DNA of 64,000 nt from Streptomyces sp. NBC_01471 (GTDB lineage Bacteria; Actinomycetota; Actinomycetes; Streptomycetales; Streptomycetaceae): NCBI RefSeq assembly GCF_041438865.1, contig NZ_CP109450.1, positions 7,371,501-7,435,500 of the forward strand, read 5' to 3'. A program made the translations under genes and the position numbers. Position 1 is the stretch's first letter, and the number at the start of each line of letters is the position of its first letter. Positions 1 to 9,111 of the stretch are shown here, in pieces. The notes under the pieces were generated by a model, which was not told the origin of the DNA, made no database searches, and worked only from the letters and a program-made list of their open reading frames with translations.

Positions 1-810
1 GGAGGCGATCGAGGGGGGCACAGCACCCGGGCCATCGCCCGCAGGCTGAACGCCGATGGGATCCCGTCGAGTACCGGCGGTCGGTGGAGTCCACAGGTGG
101 TCTACCAACATCTCCTCAACCCGGTCTACGCCGGATGGCAGGTCACCCGCCTCAACCGCGGGCATGGTATCCCCGTGCGCTACATGGACCGAAACGGCCA
201 CCCCGTCCGGGTGGGGGAGGGGGGAGCGACGAGGAGCACCGCCCTGCCCATGAGACGGCCGGAGGGCACCGGATCACCCACATGGCGGTGGAGAAGAGTG
301 GGCACGGCCGGGCGAAACACCTGCTCACCGGCCTGCTGCGGTGCGAGGGCTGCGGAAGCCGCATGCCGAGCACCGGCAGTTCATACTCCTGCGTGGCCAA
401 AAGGCGGGCAAACCCTGCGAGGCGCGCGCCTCGGCGATCCGGGGCAGTCTCGAACGGTACGGAGAGCTGGCGCGACCGGCTGCTGAGGATACAGCCGAGC
501 GACCCGATGCTCGTCGTCGCCGCACAAAGGTGGCTGGCGCTGACCTGTCTCGACGGGACGGCGGAGATCGCAGCAACGCGGGCCGCCGCGAAGGCTGCTG
601 AATCCGCACTGCAACGGCTGCTCGCCGACCGGCAGGCCGGAGTCTACGAGGGACCGGCTGCCTCGCCTCTTCAACCCGATGCTGGAACAGGCCACGCGAG
701 ACGAGGAGGCGACCGGCAAAGCGTTGCGCGATCTGGCGCGATTCCCGATGGACATCTCCTTCCTTCCGGAGGAGACAACAGAAGGAAGTACGTCTTCTCG
801 CGCGGCTTGA
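1..810 (+). pseudogene. remnant of a large serine recombinase (integrase/resolvase type), 5' end outside window
   Basis: Reading the first frame gives a typical Recombinase-domain stretch (STRAIARRLNADGIPSSTGG, then VVYQHLLNPVYAGW). The next homologous piece, KHLLTGLLRCEGCGSRM, is the zinc-ribbon part with its CxxC, and lies in a different frame from about 290. The second half of the ribbon (KAGKPCEARASAIRGSLERY) is in a third frame near 400-465. The coiled-coil helix (PMLVVAAQRWL) returns to the second frame, and the tail (RLFNPMLEQATRDEEATG) ends at a TGA at 808-810 in the first frame. At least four frameshifts separate these pieces, so no functional product is expected. The intact protein would have integrated or inverted DNA. 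The catalytic N-terminal domain must lie left of the window. This is a relic of an integrated element or prophage. Confidence 0.8.
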
Positions 811-1217
811 CGGATCGGGGAGTGGAGGAGATCACGAACATCACAGGTCGGGGCCGGCGCGATGGTGGTGAGGGTGGCGGAGACGCTGAGGGTATCGCCG
901 TCGAAGAGTTCGGTGCGCTCCAACGAGCGGCGTGATGGGCTAACGGGGCCCAGGCAGCAGCGGCCTGTCGCGCTGGCGTCGTCACCGCAGGCTTTCGTCC
1001 GACAGTCACTGGAAGGTTGCTGACAATCCGGCTCCCAGCGAAGTGGGGTTGATCCTCGGGAAGAGGGTCAGGAGTCGCGTCGGGTCTGCTTGAGAAGCCA
1101 GAATGTTGCCCGTTCGCGGACCTGAGCGCTCTATCGGGAGGGCGCTGCCGGCCCGCTCCTCGATCGTTCTGGCCAGTTTCAGCAGCGATGCAGCCCTCCC
1201 CCCCGTTCCCCGCTCGG
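811..1217. other. gene-free spacer
   Basis: About 400 bases between the recombinase remnant and the DUF6461-type remnant. I see no open frame with Streptomyces-like codon usage and no convincing hairpin or RNA gene. It probably holds further decayed sequence. Confidence 0.5.
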
Positions 1218-1845
1218 TCAAGGCCCCTCTGGTCTGCGCGCCGGCTGGGGCCGTAGACGTTGAAGAAGCGGAAGGGGAGGAGACGGGGAGGCCGTAGCTG
1301 TGGTGGCCCGTACGCCGTCTCCAAACTCGCCACCGAGGCCTACCTCACCGCGTAGGCCGAGGTGGTCCAGTACGAGAGCCACCATAGGCGCCATCCCAGT
1401 GCCCTCTCCCTCGTGTGCGGCGAGCACCGATTCCACCCGCTCCCACCAGGGGCCGAACGGTTCGGACCGGCTGTGCATGCCGGGCTCGAAGTACTCGCCG
1501 TCACGCCATACCAGAAGACGTCTAATCCGTCGGTGGTCGCCACGCTGTACGTCTCAGAGCCCCGAGACAACTCTGCGAGCACTGCCTCCTCGAAGCTGAT
1601 GCCACCGTCCTCCTCGACGCAGAAGGCCCATTCACCGATCTTGCCGGCCCGCAGCAGCGAGACCATCCCGTCGCCGGAGTCACCCGAGGGCAGATCCGAG
1701 CCGCGTCCCAGTCGAGGAGGTGCGCCTGGTCCGGATCGGCCCCGTACCGGGCGAACACCTCCTCGGGGCCCAGCCCCCGGGTAAAAGTGACGCACATCCA
1801 GGCCCTCGCCCAGTTCAGCGAACCTGCATCCGCGCCTGCTTTCAT
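1218..1845 (-). pseudogene. DUF6461-type protein, broken by two frameshifts
   Basis: From an ATG at 1845 the minus strand reads LNWARAWMCVTFTRGLGPEE and continues to LLDWDAA. The homologous continuation (DLPSGDSGDGMVSLLRAGKI, then GEWAFCVEEDGG) is one frame over, so there is an indel near 1695. A second indel near 1515 separates GLDVFWYG from DGEYFEPGMHSRSEPFGPWW and MVALVLDHLGL, which run to a stop at 1218. Joined, the pieces resemble actinobacterial DUF6461 proteins of about 190-200 residues, whose role is unknown. The ATPase-free, secretion-signal-free sequence suggests a cytoplasmic protein. Inactive as it stands. Confidence 0.65.
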
Positions 1846-2171
1846 GGTCTGCCTCCGTCGTTTACGCCCGGTCATCGCCCCGGGACCGAGCCCTCCGGGC
1901 ACTCCATCGTCCGCCGAACGCCGAGGGGGCCCGGATCATGATGCCTGGATCATGCGGCGGGAGCAGTACCGGGCGAAACTCCCAGTGGGGTCTCTACACG
2001 GTGAACTCGATACGAAGGGGACCGTTTCCACGAACCACCGCCGAGCCGTCACGCGACGCGATTTGCTGAATCAGCCCATCGGCCACGCCCGACCAGGACA
2101 TCTCGACGAGATCTTGTTACGAGCTCCAAGCGGCCTGTTGGATCATTCGTGATCTTGCACTTTCGCCTCTG
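1846..2171. other. gene-free spacer
   Basis: About 325 bases without a supported gene. It contains a short direct repeat GGATCATG near 1935-1953 and is less GC-rich toward 2150, where it merges with the low-GC candidate immunity gene. No promoter or terminator could be assigned. Confidence 0.4.
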
Positions 2172-2726
2172 TCAAGGTGTGACCGCAGCAACCCATTCGC
2201 TGGTCCGCACGAGAATAGGGCCAGCAACTTCGGTGCCCCCAGAGATGTACGCACCCCACCTCAGTTCATTGCACGCGAAGAAGGACTCGCCCCACGTGTC
2301 CACCCAGATACGCACCTTATTCTCGCCCGACTGGGTCACGTCCCACCACGCCCAACCGCGGGATTCGGATTCGGGGTCGAACTGGTACAGCCATTCCTGC
2401 AGGTCCCACGGCCCCTGGTCCAGTGCAGCGGCATAGCGCTCGGCTCCATGAGATACAAACTCCGGAACTGACGCCGAGGACCCCCTGGCTGCGGCGACGA
2501 ACCAGTCGGGGAGTGTGTCGACAGGAAGGTCGGATCCGTCGTAGGGATGCACCACTGCGAGTTGGAGCGCGGGGGCCAGAATGGACCTCATTCTCGCTTC
2601 GAAGTCCGGTACTGGGGTACTCGTTCGGACATCGAAGGCGCACAGGACAGGTGGCGCATCTACGGGCGACGGGCGGCGTGACAGGCGCGCCAACTCGTGC
2701 TGGATATCTTCGATTTCGTGAAACAT
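2172..2726 (-). CDS. candidate immunity protein for the Rhs toxin (184 aa, unrecognised family)
   Basis: The ATG lies 15 bases after the stop of the 1475-residue Rhs gene, in the same direction, which is the standard place for the antidote of a polymorphic toxin. The protein is cytoplasmic in character, with no signal peptide or membrane segment. It is acidic and rich in aromatic residues, with a tryptophan cluster near residues 130-150 (DLQEWLYQFDPESESRGWAW). It does not look like the common SUKH or Imm families that I know, so family assignment is left open. Its base composition, like that of the toxin tip, is clearly lower in GC than the rest of the operon, suggesting that tip and antidote arrived together. 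The immunity function is inferred from position only. Confidence 0.6.
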   Translation of the reverse strand: MFHEIEDIQHELARLSRRPSPVDAPPVLCAFDVRTSTPVPDFEARMRSILAPALQLAVVHPYDGSDLPVDTLPDWFVAAARGSSASVPEFVSHGAERYAAALDQGPWDLQEWLYQFDPESESRGWAWWDVTQSGENKVRIWVDTWGESFFACNELRWGAYISGGTEVAGPILVRTSEWVAAVTP

Positions 2727-2741
2727 TTCAGTGCCTCTCCA

Positions 2742-5700
2742 CTACCCGTCCTGGACAACTCTTCCAGGATACTTTGCTAGTTCTTCCCGGAACTCTTTGA
2801 GCATTCCGCCAGGAATTCCATAAAGATCCTCCCCCATGGTGGGGTCTGAAATCTCGGGGCAGATCTTCTTCATCTGCTTCCATTCCTCCTTGGTGAACCC
2901 AAGTCCTGGAGGTTGTTCTTGTGGGATTGCCGTCCTTCTGATGTTGTCGCGAAATTCCCTGGATATCTGGAACTCTACGATCTGCCCAGCTTCACCTCGG
3001 AACCTGACTGTATGGCCGAGGTCGCCACTCAGGTTGACGTACAAGAACCCCTTGCCGGTGATCGTTACTTTGCCGTTCTCTCCGATGTGGATGCGTCGGC
3101 TCTGGGGGAAGTCCGTCTGCTTGCGATACCCAAGGATGGCCTCCTCGCACTCGGGTGCAAGTCCAAGGGGGTCTGTCCACGTCTTCGGGTTGTGCACGTA
3201 GGCGGATGGGTTGGCGGCAGGTGCGAGGCCCAGCGGATCAGGGGAGAGGTAGCGCGCGGATTCCGGGTCGTAGTACCGGTGGTGGTTGTGATGGAGTCCC
3301 GTCTCCGGGTCGAAGTACTGGCCCGGGAAGCGCAGCGGCGTGTACGTCGTGCTGCTGGACGTCCAGGACGTTGTTCCCCACAGAGTGGTACGTGCGCGCC
3401 AGGCGACCGTGCCTGCTTCATCGACAAGTTCGGTCGGGGTACCGACGAGATCGGTGATGATGGCGAAGAAGCGGGAGTCGATCTCGACCTGGGCAGCCTG
3501 GTCGACACCGATGCGCTCGGTCTGCGCGATCGGGTGCAGCCCCTGGTGGTCCCAGGTGAGAGTGATGGAGTGGGGCAACTCATCAGCCACTGTGGTCTGC
3601 TCGCAGAGGGTGGTGCCGTCCCAGGTGAACTCTGTTCGTTCGACGACAGGGGCCCCGTCTGCGGCCAGATGCTGTTTGGAGGTGCGGCGGCCGAGGGGGT
3701 CGTAGTGGTAGCGCCAGTGGGTGCCGTCGGGGGTGGTGACGTGCGTCAGTTGGTCTTCCGCGTCCCAGGTGTAGTGCCAGGTGTCAGGTTTGCGGGAGGG
3801 GCGGGGTTTCTGGCGGAGGGTGGTGCGGCCGAGGGCGTCGTGTTCGTAGCGGACGGTGCCGGCGCGGGTGAGGGTGGTGCCGGTGTAGTCGCGAGCGCCG
3901 GTGGCTTCCCGGCCAGGGTGGGTGGTGGGCCAGGAGGCGGTGGTCTGGTTTCCGGCTGCGTCGTAGGAGTAACTCTCCGACCAGTTAGGGGCATTGACGT
4001 GAGTAACGCGACCGACGGGGTCGAGAGTGAAAGTGCTGGGGCCGGAGAGCTGGTCGTCGATGCCGGTGAGGTATCCGTCGGGACGGTAGGTGTAGGCGCG
4101 CTGCTGGATGCTGCGGTCCGTACTGGATATCCGCTGGTCGGTGAGGCGGCCGAGGGGGTCGTAGGCGGAGGTGAGGGTGACCGATTCGCCGATGCGGCGG
4201 GTCAGTTCGTGGCCTGCGGCGTCGTGTTCGAAGGTGAGGGTGCGGCCTGAGGTGGTGAGGGTGTCGCGGCGGCCTGTGGCGTCGTACGTCCAGGTGCTGG
4301 CCGCTCCAGATGGCGTGCGGCGCGAGGTGCGGCGGCCGAGTGCGTCGTGGCCGAAGGTGAGGGTGCGGCCGTTGACGGTTTCAGAGACGAGGCGGCCGTG
4401 GTTGTCGCGCTGGAAAGTGACCGTGGCGTCGGGGCCTGCGGCTTCGGCGAGTTGGTCGAAGCGGTCGTAGGTGTAGGTGGTGACGGCGCCGGCACTGTCC
4501 TTGGTGAGGGTGCGGCCGAGGGCGTCGCGGGTGTAGCGGACGGTCTGTTGGAGGGCGTCGGTGCGGGTGGTGAGTTGCGCGGCGGCGTCGTGGGTGTAGG
4601 TGAGGGTGCGGTCGTCGAAATCGGTTTCGGAGGTCAGGCGGCCGGCGGGGTCGTAGGTGTAGTTCCAGGCAAGGCCCTGGGGGTTGCGGACCTGGGTGAG
4701 GCGGAGTTCGGGGTCGTGCTGGAATTCGTGGCGCACGCCGTCGGGGCCGGTGCGGGTGCTCATGAGGTCGAAGTGGGTGTACTCGAAGTGGGATACGGCC
4801 CCGAGGGGGTCGGTGTGGTGGGTGCAGTTGCCTTCGCCGTCGTAGGCCCAGGTGTTGGTGGTGCCGTCGGGGTCGGTGCGACGGGCGAGGTGGCCTTCGA
4901 GTGTCCAGTCGAGGTGCGTCGTTGCGCCGAGGGGGTTGGTGAGGGTGGTGGGGCGGCCGAAGGCGTCGCGGGTGTAGCGGGTGACCGCGTTGAGGGGGTC
5001 GGTGATCTGGGTGGGCAGACCGGCGCGGTTGTTGCGGACGTGAGTGGCGTGGCCGAGGGGGCCGGTGGCGGTGGTGAGGTGCCCGGCCGCGTTGTACGTG
5101 AAGCGGGTCGTCGCACCGGTGGGGTCGGTGACAGCTGTGCGGTTGCCGCGGTCGTCGTACTTCAGGTGGACTGTCAGGTTGTCCGGTCCTGTGATGCGGG
5201 CCGGGAGGCCGAGGTCGTTGTACGCGGCGGTGGTTTCGCGGCCGTCAGGGCGGACGACGCGGGCGACCGCGTCGGTTGCCTCGTCGTACTCGTAACGGGT
5301 GGTGCGGCCGAGGGCGTCGGTGACGGCTGTCAGCCGGTGTTCTGCGTCCCATTCCTGGTGTGTGGTGTTGCCGAGGGGGTCCGTCTGGCAAATGAGGCGG
5401 AGGGCTTCGTTGTGTGCGTAGTGGGTGGTGTGGCCGAGGGAGTCGGTGATGGTGGTGGTGCGGGTGGGGTCGTCGTAGGCGAGGGTGCCGGAGAGGTAGC
5501 CGGCGGAGCCGTCGGTGCGGATGACGCGGCCGTGTTCGTCGTAGGTGTACGCGTAGACGGTGTTGTTGCGGTCGGTCCAGGAGGTGATGCGGCCCTCGGT
5601 GTCGTATGTGAAGTGGAAGGGCTGGCCGGTGGAGTTGGTGATCTCGGTGAGGTGTCCGGTGGTGTCGTAGCCGTATGAGAGGAGGGTGGTTCCCCGGCTG

Positions 5701-7169
5701 TCGGGGTCTTCCGGGTCGAGGAGGCGGAGGCCGGTGATGCGGGGGAGGTGGCGGTGGGTGTCGAGGGCGATGCGGTAGCCGCCGGAGTGGGTGATCTCGA
5801 CGGGGGTGGCGTCGGGGGCGTAATGGACGGTGATGCGTTGGCCGTTGCGGTCCTGGATGTGCTGGAGGGGGAGGTCGACGGCCTGGCCGTCGTCCGCAGG
5901 CAGTGGGGAGTGGAAGATGTACGCCTGCCCCGTGTCCGGGTCGGTGATACGCAAGGCCCCATCCACCTCGGTGTCCCAGGTCAGGGGCAGGCTCGGGCCC
6001 TGCTCCGGGTACGCGGGGGCGCCGGTGTCGGGGACCGGGTGGGGGTAGACGAGGCGGGCGCCGTCGGGGGCCGCGTAGGTGAGGGTGGTCTCGTCGGCCT
6101 GGAGGCGCTGGTCGAGGGTGGAGGCCCAGGAGGGCCCGAACCAGCCGCCGTGCCGGTACGACGAAAGATGCGTGCGCTCCAGGACCAGCGGGAGCGTGCC
6201 CGGGAGTTCGACGTCCGTCTGGGCCAGGAGCATGTCGCCGGTGGCGACGTCGATGGGGTCGCGGGCGCACTTCTTGAACATGTTGCGGATGGAGGCGGGG
6301 AGTTTCTCCCACTCGCCGGGGCGGAGGTTGAGGCGGGAGAGGCCGGTGCCGTCGAGCTTCAACGTCTTTGCGAGGGCGGCGAGTTCGCTGGGCTTGAGTT
6401 TCTTGAGGCCCTTGCCGAGAACTTTGCCGAGGACGCCGGCCCCGATGCCCAACGCGGCGCTGGAGGCGAGGAGTTCGGCGAGTTTCGCGGGATCCTTGAA
6501 CGCGGCGGGGTTCTGCAGGGCGGCGTCGAAGGCCGCGAATTTCATGCCTTCGCCGGCCATCTTGCCGACCTTCGCGATGGTCTTGATCTCCTTGAGGGCC
6601 TTCAGGGCGCGTTCGGCGCTGCGTATCGCCTCCAGGACGGCGCGGATCACCGAGCCCATGCGGGAGCCGGACTGTTCGATACGGGCGATCAGCGTGATGA
6701 TCTTCGCGGCGCGAGCTCCGGCTGCGAGGCTGGAGGCGATCGCGGTGAGGCCGCCGGTGAGGACGGACAGGGCGAGTCCGGCGATCTCCATCTCGACGAT
6801 CTCAGCGAGGATCACGCCGATCTCGGTGATGAGTTCGTGGGCCTCGTCGGCGAACTTGTCCAGCGCGGTGGCGCCTGTGCGGAGGGATCCGGCGAGCTTG
6901 GTGGCCTGGGTGCGGGTGGTCCTGGCGCGTTTGTGGAGTTCCTTGGCGGCCTTGCCCTCCCAGACGACGTCCTTGAGGGCGAGGTCGGCGTCGTGGGCGG
7001 CGGCGTCCAGGGCGCCGGCCAGGGCGCGCCACTTCTTGGCTATCTCGCGGATGCCGTCGGGGTCGACGGCGGGGTCGGTGATGCCGAGGAATTCGAGACC
7101 GCTGGCGAGGGTGTCGCCGAAGGCGTGGTTGGCCTTGTCGATCCAGTGCAGGGGGTTGAGGTCGACCAC
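2742..7169 (-). CDS. Rhs/YD-repeat polymorphic toxin with WXG-like N-terminus (1475 aa)
   Basis: Layout: residues 1 to about 160 form a helical WXG100-like domain with W70-E71-G72, typical of actinobacterial proteins exported by the type VII (ESX) route. A DUF6531 module starts near residue 305 (DPIDVATGDM). Many YD repeats follow (YDxxGRL-type). The Rhs core ends near residue 1335 with YYDPESARYLSPDPLGL. The last 140 residues are a variable tip (from CEEAILGYRKQ) that I cannot assign; an ADP-ribosyltransferase-like fold is possible but unproven. The repeat barrel is expected to encapsulate the tip, and the tip to poison competing cells. The upstream WXG-type gene ends 10 bases before this ATG and the candidate immunity gene follows 15 bases after the stop, so the three form one operon. 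The tip is lower in GC than the core. Confidence 0.9.
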   Translation of the reverse strand: MVDLNPLHWIDKANHAFGDTLASGLEFLGITDPAVDPDGIREIAKKWRALAGALDAAAHDADLALKDVVWEGKAAKELHKRARTTRTQATKLAGSLRTGATALDKFADEAHELITEIGVILAEIVEMEIAGLALSVLTGGLTAIASSLAAGARAAKIITLIARIEQSGSRMGSVIRAVLEAIRSAERALKALKEIKTIAKVGKMAGEGMKFAAFDAALQNPAAFKDPAKLAELLASSAALGIGAGVLGKVLGKGLKKLKPSELAALAKTLKLDGTGLSRLNLRPGEWEKLPASIRNMFKKCARDPIDVATGDMLLAQTDVELPGTLPLVLERTHLSSYRHGGWFGPSWASTLDQRLQADETTLTYAAPDGARLVYPHPVPDTGAPAYPEQGPSLPLTWDTEVDGALRITDPDTGQAYIFHSPLPADDGQAVDLPLQHIQDRNGQRITVHYAPDATPVEITHSGGYRIALDTHRHLPRITGLRLLDPEDPDSRGTTLLSYGYDTTGHLTEITNSTGQPFHFTYDTEGRITSWTDRNNTVYAYTYDEHGRVIRTDGSAGYLSGTLAYDDPTRTTTITDSLGHTTHYAHNEALRLICQTDPLGNTTHQEWDAEHRLTAVTDALGRTTRYEYDEATDAVARVVRPDGRETTAAYNDLGLPARITGPDNLTVHLKYDDRGNRTAVTDPTGATTRFTYNAAGHLTTATGPLGHATHVRNNRAGLPTQITDPLNAVTRYTRDAFGRPTTLTNPLGATTHLDWTLEGHLARRTDPDGTTNTWAYDGEGNCTHHTDPLGAVSHFEYTHFDLMSTRTGPDGVRHEFQHDPELRLTQVRNPQGLAWNYTYDPAGRLTSETDFDDRTLTYTHDAAAQLTTRTDALQQTVRYTRDALGRTLTKDSAGAVTTYTYDRFDQLAEAAGPDATVTFQRDNHGRLVSETVNGRTLTFGHDALGRRTSRRTPSGAASTWTYDATGRRDTLTTSGRTLTFEHDAAGHELTRRIGESVTLTSAYDPLGRLTDQRISSTDRSIQQRAYTYRPDGYLTGIDDQLSGPSTFTLDPVGRVTHVNAPNWSESYSYDAAGNQTTASWPTTHPGREATGARDYTGTTLTRAGTVRYEHDALGRTTLRQKPRPSRKPDTWHYTWDAEDQLTHVTTPDGTHWRYHYDPLGRRTSKQHLAADGAPVVERTEFTWDGTTLCEQTTVADELPHSITLTWDHQGLHPIAQTERIGVDQAAQVEIDSRFFAIITDLVGTPTELVDEAGTVAWRARTTLWGTTSWTSSSTTYTPLRFPGQYFDPETGLHHNHHRYYDPESARYLSPDPLGLAPAANPSAYVHNPKTWTDPLGLAPECEEAILGYRKQTDFPQSRRIHIGENGKVTITGKGFLYVNLSGDLGHTVRFRGEAGQIVEFQISREFRDNIRRTAIPQEQPPGLGFTKEEWKQMKKICPEISDPTMGEDLYGIPGGMLKEFREELAKYPGRVVQDG

Positions 7170-7179
7170 GGCCGGGCCC

Positions 7180-7491
7180 TCAGCCCTTCTTCTTGGGGGC
7201 TGCGGCGGCGAGCAGGGCGTCGAGGAGGTCGAAGGCGTCGCTGACGTCGCCCAGGAATTTCGCCTCGCCCTTCCACTCCTCGTCGAGGCCCTTGGTGAGC
7301 TTGGCGAGGGTTTCCATGCCGTCGTGTATGTCGCCGGTGATGCTCATCAGGGAGCCGGGCGCGCCGAAGGCGGAGAGGTCCTTCGAGGCGGCGGTGAACT
7401 CGACGATCGGTTTCGCGGTGTGGTGCGAGACCTTGGCGAGCTTGGCGGCCGCCTTGTGCAGCGAGACGGGCTCTTTCTTCAGGTCGGACAT
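7180..7491 (-). CDS. WXG100-like small partner protein of the Rhs toxin
   Basis: A 103-residue all-helical protein with a W73-K74-G75 turn between two predicted helices, a short glycine/proline-rich loop around residues 43-52 and a lysine-rich end. Size and turn match ESX/WXG100-type proteins, which pair with a larger substrate for type VII secretion. The stop is 10 bases before the Rhs start, so the two are almost certainly co-expressed. The partner role (chaperone or co-secreted subunit) is inferred from size, motif and position. Exact family membership is uncertain because the sequence around the motif is not a textbook WXG100. Confidence 0.7.
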   Translation of the reverse strand: MSDLKKEPVSLHKAAAKLAKVSHHTAKPIVEFTAASKDLSAFGAPGSLMSITGDIHDGMETLAKLTKGLDEEWKGEAKFLGDVSDAFDLLDALLAAAAPKKKG

Positions 7492-7517
7492 GGATCCCCC
7501 GTCGTGATGGTGCTGCT

Positions 7518-7850
7518 TCAGCGGTTGGTGGACTGGTTTTCTTGGACGTTGATGTCCTGAGTGCCGTCGAAAGGCCGTTGGGGAGGTTGCCGCCGGTGCC
7601 GCCGGAGCCCTTCCAGGTGATCTCCCACGTGATGGAAGCCTTCAGCTCGTACGGCTGCCCGCTGGAGGCCCGCAGTTAGCTGATACCGCACGGAGGGGTC
7701 TTCTCGGCATCGCCCTTGGTGTGAGGGGCACCGATGCTTCCGTCCGTATTGACGGGGCATCCGCCATCGGTCGGGGAGGTCGAGGCGTCCTCCGTGCCCG
7801 GGTCCAGATGGAGGCTGACCGGCTTGGCGGTGGTCTCCGCCCATACACAA
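7518..7850 (-). pseudogene. C-terminal remnant of a secreted-type Streptomyces protein
   Basis: Three pieces in different minus-strand frames join into one recognisable C-terminus. The first is LHLDPGTEDASTSPTDGGCP to about 7680. The second is SGQPYELKASITWEITWKGS plus GGTGGNLPNG to about 7565. The third is DGTQDINVQENQSTNR, ending at 7518. Similar endings occur in actinobacterial surface or secreted proteins encoded near ESX and Rhs loci. Two frameshifts and the missing N-terminus make this a remnant. It lies just upstream of the WXG-Rhs operon and may once have belonged to the same locus. Confidence 0.5.
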
Positions 7851-8430
7851 CAGGCGAAGTACGGCGGTTCACGGTGCGACTCCCGGTGGGGCGAGGGTGC
7901 GTTCGAGCGAACCAAAGCTATCCCCGTGGTGCGTGGCAGCACCAAGCCGGGCCGTATCAAGTCAGGGGAGAGGCGCCGCAAAGTCTGTTGAAGCGGACAG
8001 GTTTGATTACGGATGCAACCGTCCCCAGGGCGAGCCATCATCCGGCCCAGGGCCATTCGCCCGGCTCGCGGACCGCTCCCCACGCTCCGCTTCCCGCGCG
8101 AGACCGTGGACTCCGCCACCCCTGCCGTGCCCGCCACCGCACAGAGGGCTCGACTGTCCGGGGCACTATTTCCGATCTCGGGCAAAGGACTTGAAAGCGC
8201 TTGTGAGAGTGGGGTTCCGCTCTTCGCGGACCCACGGTGTCGTGGTCGTGTCCGCCAATGCGATCACCGTGGAGGTCCTTGGCGTGGCACCCATTCTCTT
8301 CACCGCTGTCTTGTTGATGCCGTTCATGACGGCTGCCGGCCCGTTCACGCTGTATGAGGCGTGGGATTGTGTACGCCCTGGCGTGGGTGCCATCGGCTTG
8401 TCGTACGTAGGCAGCACATGCGGCCCCCTT
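7851..8430. other. gene-free or fully decayed stretch
   Basis: Roughly 580 bases with open frames on both strands, but none shows recognisable domains, a good ribosome-binding site or consistent third-position GC. I see no RNA gene or inverted repeat of note. Confidence 0.4.
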
Positions 8431-8538
8431 CGGGGGAGGACGACGATGAGCGCACGAAGGCGATCGGAGGCCGTCCCGAACGTGCTGTTCCGCTGAGGCA
8501 GTTGTCACCCCGGGGCTGCCACGCAGGCGCGGGCCGCG

Positions 8539-9000
8539 ATGTGCCGCGCGCTGGCTGAACTCGGCTATGAAGGCGCGACGATCAGCGATGCGGTGCTGGC
8601 CGTCTCCGAACTGGTCGCGAACGCGACCGAGCATGCGGTGGGGCCGTACGAGATGCGGCTGCGGTGCACAGCGGCCGAGGTCATCTGTGATGTCGAGGAC
8701 GGTGACCCGCGCATCCCGGAGATTCCGGAGTTCCCGGCTGTAGCTCCGTACGAACCGGCGGAAGAGGATCGCGGGGGCGGGCTGGACGCGCTCTGCGCCC
8801 TGTGGTCCGAGCGAGGGAGGGGGCTGCATATCGTGCAGGAACTCACCAAGGGAGCTTGGGGGGTCACCTGCGGTCGGAACATGAAGGTGGCGTGGGTGGC
8901 TCTTCCGTTGCCGCCGGCGTCCGTCATTTGTGCGGCTGCGCGTCATCGATCCGTGGCGGATGCCGGTCGGGACGGCGGGTGTCGCGGCGGCGGAGGGTGA
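8539..9000 (+). CDS. anti-sigma-factor-type ATP-binding protein, 5' part probably frameshifted
   Basis: The 153 residues contain a GHKL/HATPase_c_2 fold of the RsbW-like type common in Streptomyces. The N box is SELVANATEHA, a D-rich strand follows (VEDGDPRIPE), and the G2-type turn is GRGLHIVQELTKGAWG. Such proteins bind ATP and often regulate sigma factors or work with neighbouring regulators. Family members start 25-35 residues earlier with a hydrophobic strand. A matching piece (RAVPLRQLSP) is present upstream but in the frame of about 8434-8510, so a frameshift near 8510 has probably removed the N-terminus. The C-terminal tail after ALPLPPA also looks aberrant. No XRE-type or DUF397 partner is adjacent. 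Probably inactive or reduced in function. Confidence 0.6.
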   Translation: MCRALAELGYEGATISDAVLAVSELVANATEHAVGPYEMRLRCTAAEVICDVEDGDPRIPEIPEFPAVAPYEPAEEDRGGGLDALCALWSERGRGLHIVQELTKGAWGVTCGRNMKVAWVALPLPPASVICAAARHRSVADAGRDGGCRGGGG

Positions 9001-9035
9001 GTTCGCCTTCGAGCGGGCTTCGGTCACCCGGGCAT

Positions 9036-9059
9036 GGAGTTCACGGAACCGTGAACTCC
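9036..9059. promoter_or_regulatory. perfect 11-bp inverted repeat, operator-like
   Basis: GGAGTTCACGG and CCGTGAACTCC flank a central AA. The two-base spacer is too tight for a good terminator loop, which favours a protein-binding palindrome. It lies between the ATPase gene (+) and the end of the acetyltransferase remnant (-), so no controlled gene is obvious. Confidence 0.4.
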
Positions 9060-9111
9060 GCCCCCGTATAGGTGATTTGGAGTGACAGCTCTCGGTCGTT
9101 CTTGGCGATAT

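Noticed and set aside
3200..6200. Repeated motifs that look like a repeat array or CRISPR
   Set aside because: They are diverged YD-repeat codons inside one long reading frame; unit length and sequence vary and no constant repeat/unique spacer pattern exists.
2836..7560. Long plus-strand open frames opposite the Rhs gene (up to about 500 residues)
   Set aside because: They are Val/Gly/Glu-rich low-complexity mirror images of the YD repeats, with no domains and no ribosome-binding sites.
8166..8417. 83-residue minus-strand open frame
   Set aside because: No recognisable domain, no ribosome-binding site and poor third-position GC compared with real genes here.
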